From assembly GCA_947471505.1 (NCBI GenBank), contig CANIWM010000032.1, positions 1 through 58,236 of the forward strand: a stretch of DNA of 58,236 nt, read 5' to 3'. The position numbers were made by a program, and so were the translations under genes. Positions 1-9,300 of this stretch are shown piece by piece (position 1 is the first letter of the stretch; each line of letters opens with the position of its first letter). Source of the DNA: Chthoniobacteraceae bacterium (GTDB lineage Bacteria > Verrucomicrobiota > Verrucomicrobiia > Chthoniobacterales > Chthoniobacteraceae). Below the pieces are notes generated by a model. The model ran no database searches. It was not told where the DNA came from and saw nothing but the letters and a program-made list of their open reading frames with translations.

Positions 1-127
1 CCGTAGCTCGACATTCCAATGTCGAGTAGAGGCTGCGGAGAAGCAGGGCGTTCTCTCAGATGGAAACGTCCAAACTCGACATTGGAATGTCGAGCTACGT
101 CGCGTCTCCGACTTTTTGCGCCCGCAT
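1..127. repeat. Palindromic interspersed element, copy 1 (partial at window edge)
   Basis: Two short hairpins frame this element: CTCGACATT-CC-AATGTCGAG at 7-26 and CTCGACATT-GG-AATGTCGAG at 75-94. The whole stretch, read in reverse complement, matches 2613-2739 closely over about 125 bases. The two copies therefore sit in opposite orientation on either side of the amt and P-II genes. The left end is cut by the window start. It resembles a REP/BIME or MITE-type element, and no coding capacity is credible. Confidence 0.8.
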
Positions 128-156
128 CTCTTATTGTGAAAGATGGTAGGGGTACG

Positions 157-191
157 CAAAAGCGCCGGCCTCCCTCGTGGAAGACCGGCGC
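157..191 (-). terminator. Probable intrinsic terminator of the P-II gene
   Basis: On the minus strand, about 40 bases after the P-II stop codon, a GC-rich stem (GCGCCGGTC paired with GGCCGGCGC) is followed by TTTT. The position and shape fit a Rho-independent terminator closing the amt and P-II transcript. Confidence 0.6.
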
Positions 192-232
192 GATGTCCGT
201 CACTGCCTCACTGGGCAATGGTTGTCAGATAT

Positions 233-583
<351 letters not shown>

Positions 584-599
584 TTACTTTTTCGGAAGT

Positions 600-658
600 G
601 GGTTCCAACTCGGGCGTCCATAGACCACTCCGCCCGAGTTGGTTTCCCCCTTACATGA
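600..658. repeat. Hairpin repeat between amt and P-II, unit 1
   Basis: A perfect 12-bp inverted repeat, CCAACTCGGGCG at 605-616 and CGCCCGAGTTGG at 631-642, surrounds a 14-base loop. A second, slightly diverged copy lies at 686-744. On the minus strand this hairpin sits 34 bases upstream of the P-II start, so it would be inside any amt-P-II transcript. Confidence 0.8.
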
Positions 659-685
659 TTGTTGATAGTTTTTTCGTTGGGTGGA

Positions 686-744
686 GGGGTTCCAGCCCGG
701 GCGTCCATAATCCACTCCGCCCGAGCTGGTTTCCCCCCTACATG
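686..744. repeat. Hairpin repeat between amt and P-II, unit 2
   Basis: This is a direct copy of the 600-658 unit. Its arms are CCAGCCCGGGCG at 692-703 and CGCCCGAGCTGG at 718-729, with one mismatched pair. It begins just after the amt stop codon. It may protect the amt mRNA 3' end or attenuate read-through into the P-II gene. Confidence 0.75.
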
Positions 745-750
745 AGGTCT

Positions 751-2346
751 TTAGAGGATGTATCCCTCTTCGCCGTGGTCGGTGATGTCGAGGCCGGAGG
801 TTTCTGCCTCTGCTTCTGGGCGTAGCCCGATGACCGCTTTGACGATAAATGTGATGACCACCGTGCCGACAATGCTGAGCACGAGGGTGAAGGCGATCGC
901 TTTGAACTGCTCGATGACGAGCGTGTGGCCGACGATGTCCTTGAGGTTCGTGGCGAGATTCCCGTTGCCGGAATCGTGTGTGGCGAGGACGCCGGTAAGA
1001 ATGGCGCCGAGTGTGCCGCCGACGGCGTGGACGCCGAAGGTGTCGAGAGCGTCGTCGTAGCCGAGCTTGGCCTTTACGATGCTGACGAAGATGTAGGGCA
1101 CGATTGCCGCGAGGACGCCGATGACCATCGCTCCGTTGGCGGTGATGAAGCCGCAAGCAGGAGTGACGACTACGAGACCGGCGACGATGCCCGAGCAGAA
1201 GCCGAGGACCGACATGTGGCCGCGGTGCATTTTCTCGATGACGGCCCAGACGAAGCCGGCGGTGGCCGCTGCGAGTGTGGTGGTCATGAAGGCGTTGCTC
1301 GCTACGTTATCAGCGGCGACTGCGGAGCCTGCGTTGAAGCCATACCAGCCGACCCAGAGCATCCCGGTGCCGACCATACAGAGGACCATCGAGTGCGGGG
1401 CCATTTTCTCTTTTCCAAAGCCCATGCGCTTTCCGAGCATGATGCAGAGGATGAGTGCGCTCCAACCGGAGGTCATGTGGACGACGGTGCCGCCTGCGAA
1501 GTCAATCGCCTTGATGCTTGCGCCGGAGTTCCAGACGCCGTTCATGAAGCCCGTGACGCCCCATACCATGTGGGCCATCGGGAAATAGACGATGAACATC
1601 CAGAGTGCGACGAAGAGGAGCACTGCGGAGAACTTCATGCGCTCGGCGACCGCGCCGACGATGAGCGCCGGTGTGATGATGGCGAACATGAGCTGATACA
1701 TGGAGAAGACGTTTTCGCCGACCCAGTAGGAGTAGTTGCCGTTTGGCGTGCTGGAGACGCCGTTGAGGAAGAACTTCGCGTTGCCGCCGATGAAGGCTGC
1801 GAGGCCGGATGCTTTGTTGCTGTCATCAAAGACGAGGCTGTATCCGACTGCCCACCAGAGGATGGTGACGAGGCCCGCGATGCCGAGACATTGCGCGCAG
1901 ACGGAGAGGACGTTCTTTTTCCGAACGAGCCCACCGTAGAAGAGGGCGAGACCGGGAAGCGTCATAAAGAGCACGAGTGCCGTGCAGATCATCATGAAGC
2001 CGTTATGGCCTGCGGAAGCAACGGCGGTCGTCGGCGCAAACTTCGCCAGCGCCGCTGAATCTTGAAGTGATTCAGGAAGTGCGGCGTTGCCGTCCTTATC
2101 CTTCGTGGTCTTCAGCGGAGCCGTTGGGTCGGTGTTATTGTGCGCGGCCTCTAGGATGGCGAGGCGCTGTTCCACGGTGAGTTCGGCTGCTTTTGCTTCC
2201 TCAGCCTTTGGAGCTTCGGCGGCTACTGGGGCCGCGGCTGGTGGAGTGGCAGGCGCGGCATCTTGCGCGGACAGCGATGCGGTGCCAAAACCGAGCGACA
2301 TGGCGGCTGCCACGGCGAGGTTCGTTATGGTTCGATGTAGTTTCAT
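751..2346 (-). CDS. amt: Ammonium transporter (Amt family) with cleavable signal and long N-terminal extension
   Basis: This 531-residue integral membrane protein belongs to the Amt/MEP/Rh family, which conducts ammonium across the inner membrane. The family core begins near residue 110 with GHNGFMMICTALVLFM and shows many membrane segments. The twin pore histidines are visible in FAGGTVVHMTSGW and in DTFGVHAVGG. The first 25 residues look like a signal peptide (MKLHRTITNLAVAAAMSLGF, ending LSAQ). An Ala/Pro/Glu-rich stretch and a short helix (residues 26-105) follow before the first core segment, so the protein is longer than the roughly 400-430 residues of the minimal family. A sigma-54 type promoter lies upstream at 2473-2488. 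P-II follows on the same strand. Confidence 0.95.
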   Translation of the reverse strand: MKLHRTITNLAVAAAMSLGFGTASLSAQDAAPATPPAAAPVAAEAPKAEEAKAAELTVEQRLAILEAAHNNTDPTAPLKTTKDKDGNAALPESLQDSAALAKFAPTTAVASAGHNGFMMICTALVLFMTLPGLALFYGGLVRKKNVLSVCAQCLGIAGLVTILWWAVGYSLVFDDSNKASGLAAFIGGNAKFFLNGVSSTPNGNYSYWVGENVFSMYQLMFAIITPALIVGAVAERMKFSAVLLFVALWMFIVYFPMAHMVWGVTGFMNGVWNSGASIKAIDFAGGTVVHMTSGWSALILCIMLGKRMGFGKEKMAPHSMVLCMVGTGMLWVGWYGFNAGSAVAADNVASNAFMTTTLAAATAGFVWAVIEKMHRGHMSVLGFCSGIVAGLVVVTPACGFITANGAMVIGVLAAIVPYIFVSIVKAKLGYDDALDTFGVHAVGGTLGAILTGVLATHDSGNGNLATNLKDIVGHTLVIEQFKAIAFTLVLSIVGTVVITFIVKAVIGLRPEAEAETSGLDITDHGEEGYIL

Positions 2347-2472
2347 ACGTTGTTGTTTGTTTCCTTATGTAGGTTTGTTATTTTTTGCCAAACCGCTGCC
2401 TGCTGTCCGGAATTGACCACCCGTGGTGGCGCATTATCGGATAACCGACCCTCGTTTTGACACGCCGCCCTT

Positions 2473-2488
2473 AGCAACGGCCATGCCA
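2473..2488 (-). promoter_or_regulatory. Sigma-54 (RpoN) type promoter for amt and P-II
   Basis: On the minus strand the sequence reads TGGCATGGCCGTTGCT. It matches the consensus TGGCACGNNNNTTGCW at every defined position except C6, which is T. The GG (-24) and GC (-12) elements have the exact spacing. Transcription would start near 2462, leaving a leader of about 115 bases before the amt ATG. A second GGCAC string overlaps just upstream (2491-2499). No clear NtrC palindrome was found. Confidence 0.7.
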
Positions 2489-2612
2489 GCCCCGTGCCAT
2501 TCTCATTTTTACAGAGGAAAAAAGGTGGAAACTCGCAGTTTTGCGCGTTCTGAGTGGTGTGCAGAAAACGCCAATTTGCCGATAGGTGGCGTAATTTATC
2601 CACGCGATGAAA

Positions 2613-2755
2613 GACGCGGGCGCAAAAAGTCGGAGGCGCGGCGTAGCTCGACTTTCCAAAGTCGAGGTTGGGCGTTTCCATCAGCGAGAGCGTCCTGCTT
2701 TTCCCCGGCGCTCACTCGACATTGGAATGTCGAGCGACGTTTTTGCGCCCGCATC
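2613..2755. repeat. Palindromic interspersed element, copy 2 (complete)
   Basis: This element is bounded by inverted ends GCGGGCGCAAAAA and TTTTTGCGCCCGC, inside which sit two hairpins (CTCGACTTT-CC-AAAGTCGAG and CTCGACATT-GG-AATGTCGAG). It is the reverse complement of the copy at 1-127. The rest of the 2347-2896 gap holds the amt promoter, and nothing is recognisable between 2756 and 2896. Confidence 0.8.
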
Positions 2756-2896
2756 ATGGAACACAACGCCGGGTGTCGTCGTCGTGCAGAAAGTCCGCAC
2801 GGCGGGTATAACTCGTTTGGGTGCCGGAGCTTGGTTGCTGGGTGGGCTGAAAAATATAGTGGAAATTATAATATCCGTCGCTAAGGTCCGCTCCTG

Positions 2897-3289
2897 ATGA
2901 AAACTCCACGTCGGCTTTTACCAATCGGAATCTTTAGTGTTTTGCTCCTCGCGGCGGTGGCTCCTGCCCACGCAGTTCGGCCATATAGCTCCAGAGTTGT
3001 GAATTCCTCTGCCTACCGCATTAATTCACAGTCGGGCGTGATGCCGTCGGTGATCCGCCCCGTATCAAGGCCGACGGTAAAGCTTGAGCGGGGGACTTCG
3101 ATTTTTGGCCAAGCGCTCTCGTCGTTGAAATCATGGACGGGGCTTGGAACGAGTGACCTCCGGACCAATGGAGATGTTTCGGCTTATGGTGAGGTTCGGT
3201 CCCCTGCCCCCGTTCGCACTCTAATCTCCACTCAGGTGCGTCCTGGAAGGCCGTTGCGCGCTGCGCTTGGACCTTACTCTATTCGCTAA
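2897..3289 (+). CDS. Small secreted protein of unknown function
   Basis: The 130-residue product starts with a clear signal peptide: two arginines after MKTP, a hydrophobic run IGIFSVLLLAAVAPA, and a probable cut after AHA. The mature part is about 100 residues, basic, and rich in Ser, Arg and Pro (VRPYSSRVVNSSAYRINSQS at its start). It has no cysteine and no domain I recognise. It lies 52 bases before the giant Calx-beta gene on the same strand and may share its transcript. The signal peptide supports real coding, but function is unknown. Confidence 0.65.
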   Translation: MKTPRRLLPIGIFSVLLLAAVAPAHAVRPYSSRVVNSSAYRINSQSGVMPSVIRPVSRPTVKLERGTSIFGQALSSLKSWTGLGTSDLRTNGDVSAYGEVRSPAPVRTLISTQVRPGRPLRAALGPYSIR

Positions 3290-3341
3290 AACACTCCGCT
3301 CGTCTCTGGCCCGGGATGGCGCACTCTAAAGTCTTCTTTCT

Positions 3342-6300
3342 ATGAAAAGGCACATCCTATCTCCCGAGCCGCTAGAATCGCGCATTGCGCCGGCCACGTT
3401 TATGGTCACGACCGTCGCGGACAGTGGCGCGGGGTCTTTGCGACAGGCGATATCGAGCGCAAATAGCGCGGCTGGAGCCGATACAATCCTCTTTGGGTTC
3501 ACGGCGGGGAGTTTCCCTGTGATCTCGCTGCTTTCGGCGTTGCCGGTGATCGCGGGGGATGTCTTTTTAGATGCAGCGCTGGCCGTGGGAGCAGGGCCGG
3601 AAGTTGTGCTGGATGGCGCGGCGGCGGGGTCGGCGGTGGGGCTCTCGATCACTGGGAGCAATGTGACGGTGAAGGGGTTGGTGATCCGCAATTTCTCCAG
3701 CCACGGCATCCTCGTGAACGGCTCGAACCACGTCATCGCGAATAATTACATCGGCACGGATGTCACGGGCACGGTGGATTTAGGGAACGGTGGCGACGGA
3801 GTGGACGTGGTGAGCGGGACGAACAATACGGTGGGGCCGGGCAATCTGGTCTCGGGCAACACGGGCACTGGAGTGCACCTGGCGCTTGGCAGCACGTTCG
3901 GGACGGTGATTGGGAATAAGATCGGCGTGAACGCATCGGGGAACGCGGCGATTCCAAACCTCAATGGCGTGGTCGTGGATGGCGATTCGGGCGGGAACAT
4001 CATCGGCGGCGCGGCGGTGGGCGAGGGCAATCATATCAGCGGCAATACGGACTACGGCATCAAAATGAACAGTACCGTGGATGGCAGCACGTCTGCGCCA
4101 TCGGGGTTCATCCGGGGAAATTACATCGGCACGGGCGCGGGCGGGCTCGGGGACCTTGGGAATGGAAAAAGCGGCGTCTTTTTATCGAGCAGCATCGGCG
4201 TGCGCGTGGGCGGGACGGCGACGGGCGAGGGGAACATCATCTCTGGCAACAACACGTATGGCGTGGAGATTAACAGCGGCAGTCGGCATCAGCTCATGGG
4301 GAACTGGATAGGCCTCGACTCGACGGGGACGGCGACCGTCGCGAACAGCCAGACGGGCGTGTATATCAATGGCTCGGACCTGAACGTCGTCGGCAGCCAA
4401 GTCGCCACGGCGCGCAACGTCATCGCCGGCAACGGGCTGCACGGGGTGAATCTCCTCTCGGGCGGAGACTCGAATACGCTGCTGGGGAACTTCATCGGCA
4501 CGGACAAAACGGGCACTTTAGACCTCGGCAATACCGGCGACGGCATCCGCATCCAGAGCGTGCTCCAGACGACTATCGGCGGTGGCGGGACGAATGCGGG
4601 CAACGTGATCTCGGGCAACGGCGGCGACGGCGTGTTCATTTCAGTCAATTCCGCCTCGCTGTCGGTCGCGACGCTGAAGGCGAACATGATCGGCATGAAC
4701 GCAGCGGGCACGGGCAGCGTCGGCAACACCGGCAACGGCATCAACATTTCCAATGCAAGCGGCGGCGCGACGATCATCGGCAGCGCTGGCTCGGGGAATA
4801 TCATCGGCGGCAACGGCTTGTCGGGCATCGTCGCGGGGACGGCGGACCTGCTCACCATCCAGGGCAACACGATTGGGAAATCGGGCGCTGCAAACGCGCG
4901 GGGGATTTTGCTAAATACGACCGCAGGCGCGACGGTCGGCGGCATCGTGGCGGGGCAGGGGAACAACGTAGGCTTTAACACCGGGAACGGCATCGCACTG
5001 GGCAGCGCGGCGACGGCCATCATTCGCGGAAACTCGCTGCACGATAACGGCGCTCTCGGCATTGACCTGAACAACAACGGAGTGACGGCCAATGATGCGA
5101 ACGACACGGACAGCGGCGCGAATGGGCTGCTCAATTTCCCCGTCATCACCACCGCCGTGGCCACGGGCAGTAGCACCATCGTTTCCGGCACTTACGCGGG
5201 CCTCGCGAACACGGACCTGAACCTCGACTTTTACAGCAACACCGCTGGCGGCGAGGCGGAGACTTATCTCGGGACGTTTGCGATCACCACGGACGGATCG
5301 GGAAATGGGACATTCTCCACGACGCTCGGGGTCGTCCCGGCGGGCCGCACGGTCAGCGCCACAGCGACGCGCGCGGTGTCGCCGTTTCACACGTCGGAAG
5401 TCTCTGCGCTCGTCGCCCAGACAAGCGCCACGCCCTCCCTGACGATCTCTGATGTCACCGCTGCGGAAGGCGCGAGTGGCACGACAAACTTCGTTTTCAC
5501 CGTCACGCTCAGTGCCGCCATCGCCACGGATGTGACGGTCAATTTCGCCACGGCAAACGGCACCGCCGCTGCGGGCAGCGACTACACGGCGGCGAGCGGC
5601 ACGCTGACTTTTACCGCTGGGCAGACTTCTAAAACCATCACCGTCGGCGTGCTCGGCGACACGGCCAGCGAGGCGGCGGAGACGTTCTTCGTGAACCTCA
5701 CGAGCCCCGTCGGCGCGACGCTGGCAGATTCGCAAGGGCTCGGGACGATCAATAACGACGATCTGCCGCTGATCTCGGTGAACGACGTGAGCATCGTCGA
5801 GGGCAACAGCGGCACGAGCAACCTGATTTTCACTGTCTCGCTCAATAGCACGCCCGCCAGCACGGTGACGGTGGACTTTGCGACAGCAAACGGCACGGCG
5901 TCGGCGGGCAGCGATTACGCGTCGGCAACCGGGACGCTCACTTTCGCGGCTGGAGAAACCTCGAAAACGGTGACCGTGGCTGTGAATGGCGACGTGACCG
6001 TGGAGCTGGCTGAGACGCTCTTCCTGAACCTCACCAACGCCAGCGGCGGAACGATCTCTGACGCGCAGGGGCTCGGGACGATCAGCAACGACGATGCACC
6101 CGTGATCTCCGTGGACGATGTGAGCATCGCGGAGGGCAATAGCGGCACGTCGAACCTCGTCTTTACGGTCTCACTCAACACCCCGTCCGTCATCGCAGTA
6201 ACTGTGGATTTCGCGACAGCGAACGGGACGGCGACAGCGGGCGGCGACTACGTGGCGACGAGTGGGACGCTGACTTTTGCCGCCGGGCAGACTTCCAAAA

Positions 6301-9300
6301 CGGTGTCCGTAACCGTGAACGGCGACGTGACCGTAGAGCAGGCCGAGACGTTGTTCTTGAATCTTACCAACCCCGGTTCCGCGACGATCTCGGATGCGCA
6401 GGGGCTCGGAACAATTACGAACGACGACACGGCGCTCGTGACAATTAACGATGCAACGATCACCGAGGGGAACTCGGGGGCGACGAACATGGTGTTCACC
6501 GTCTCGCTTAGCAACCCCTCGGCGAGCTCCATCACTGTGGACTTCGCGACTGGCGATGGAACGGCTGTGGCCGTGAGTGACTACGTGACGACGAGTGGGA
6601 CGCTCACATTTACCGCCGGGCAGGTGACGAAAACGGTGACGGTGGTTGCACTGGGCGACTTGACCGTGGAGCAAGCCGAGACGCTGTTCCTTAATCTCAC
6701 CAACCCGAGTGGCGCGACGATTTCCGATGCGCAGGGACTCGGCACGATTTCGAACGACGATACGGCGCTCGTGACGATTGCCGACGCGACGATCGCCGAG
6801 GGGAACTCGGGGACGACCAACATGGTTTTCACCATCTCGCTCAGCAATCCATCGGCGAGCTCCATCACTGTGGACTTTGCGACTGCCGACGGCACTGCGC
6901 TCGCGGGCAGCGACTATACGGCAACGGCGGGAACGCTCACTTTCGCGGCAGGGGAAACCTCGAAAACGGTGACCGTGGCTTTGAACGGCGACGCGATCGT
7001 GGAGCCCGCCGAGACGCTCTTTTTGAACCTCGCCAATCCGAATGGCGCGACGATCTCAGACGCGCAGGGGCTTGGGACGATCACCAACGACGATTCGCCC
7101 GTCATCACGGTGAACGATGTGAGCATCGCCGAGGGCAACAGCGGCACGTCGAGCCTCACTTTTACCGTCTCGCTGAACATCACCTCCATCAGCGCAGTGA
7201 CGGTAGATTTTGCGACGGCGAACGGGACAGCGACGGCAGGAAGCGACTACGTGGCGACGAGCGGGACGCTCACTTTTGCTGCGGGGCAGACTTCCAAAAC
7301 GGTGACCGTACTGGTGAACGGCGACGTGACGGTGGAGCAAGCCGAGACGCTATTCCTGAATCTCACGAACCCCAGCGGCGCGACGATTTCCGATGCGCAG
7401 GGACTTGGCACGATCACGAACGACGATACGGCGCTCGTGACGATTAACGATACAACGATCACCGAGGGGAATTCGGGGGCGACGAACATGGTGTTCACCA
7501 TCTCGCTCAGTAACCCCTCGGCGAGCACCATCACCGTGGACTTCGCGACCGCGAGCGGCACCGCGCTGGCAGGTAGTGATTACGTGACGACGAGCGGGAC
7601 GCTCACATTTGCTGCCGGGCAGGTGACGAAAACGGTGACGGTGGTTGCACTGGGCGACTTGACCGTGGAGCAAGCCGAGACGCTGTTCCTCAATCTCACC
7701 AATCCGAGTGGCGCGACGATTTCCGATGCGCAGGGACTCGGCACGATCACGAATGACGATACGGCGCTCGTGACGATTAGCGATGCGACGATCTCCGAAG
7801 GGAACTCGGGGACGACGAATATGGTTTTCACCGTCACGCTCAGCAATCCATCGGCGAGCGCTATCACCGTGGACTTCGCGACTGCCGACGGCACGGCGCT
7901 GGCCGGGAGCGACTACGCAGCCTCGACGGGGACGATTACATTTGCTGCGGGCGAAACATCGAGAACGGTGTCCGTTCCGGTGAGCGGAGACGTGACTGTC
8001 GAATTTTCCGAGACGTTATTCGTGAACCTCACAAACGCCAACGGCGCGACGATCACCGACGCACAAGGGCTCGGGACGATCAGCAACGACGACGCACCTG
8101 TGATCTCCGTGGACGATGTGAGCATCGCGGAGGGCGATAGCGGCACGTCGAACCTCGTCTTCACGGTCTCACTCAACACCCCGTCCGTCATCGCTGTAAC
8201 CGTCGATTTCGCGACCGCGAACGGGACGGCCGCGGCAGGAAGCGACTACGTGGCGACGAGCGGGACGCTGACTTTTGCCGCCGGGCAGACTTCCAAAACG
8301 GTGTCCGTAGTCGTGAACGGCGACGTGACGGTGGAGCAGGCCGAGACGTTATTCTTGAATCTTACCAATCCTAGCGCCGCGACGATCGCTGATGCGCAGG
8401 GGCTCGGAACAATCTCTAACGACGATACGGCGCTCGTGACGATTACCGACGCGACGATCACTGAGGGGAACTCGGGGACGACGAACATGGTTTTCACGGT
8501 CTCGCTCAGTAATCCATCCGCGAGCTCTATCACCGTGGACTTCGCGACGGCAGACGGCACCGCGCTGGCAGGTAGTGATTACGTAGCCATGACGGGGACG
8601 CTCACTTTTGCTGCCGGAGAGACGACGAAAACGGTGACGGCTGTCGCGCTCGGCGACGTAACCGTGGAGCAAGCGGAGACGCTGTTCCTCAATCTCACCA
8701 ACCCAAGCGGCGCGACGATCTCGGATGCGCAGGGACTCGGAATGATTTCGAATGACGATACCGCATTCGCGACGATCGCCGATGCGACGATCCTTGAGGG
8801 TGACGCCGGAACGACGGACCTCGTTTTCACGATCACCCTCAGCAATCCGTCTGACAGCGTCATCACCTTAGACTTCGCGACGGCCGACGGCATTGCGCTC
8901 GCTGTGGGCGATTACGTCGCGACGGCGGGAACGATCACATTTACTCCCGGACAGACGACGAACACGGTAACCGTCGTCTCGCTCGGTGACGGACTGCCGG
9001 AACTAACGGAGACGCTCTTCCTCAATCTCAGCAACGCTCTCGGCGCGACGATCACGGACGCGCAGGCGCTCGGTACCATCACGAACGACGACACGCCCTC
9101 GTTGACTATCGGCGACGTCTCGCTGGCAGAAGGGGATGGCGGAGATGCGCTGTTCACTTTCACGGTTTTGCTCTCGAAGGCATCGACCCTCGCCGTCACT
9201 GTGGACTTTGCCACCGTCGCTGGCAGTGCGCTGGCGGGTCTGGATTTTGCAGCGGCGAGCGGGCAATTGACGATTCCCGTAGGCGAGACGAGCGTGCAAT

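Noticed and set aside
925-2058. 377-codon plus-strand frame opposite amt
   Set aside because: It is a shadow of the transporter gene, very rich in Asp, Glu and Ala, with no recognisable motif.
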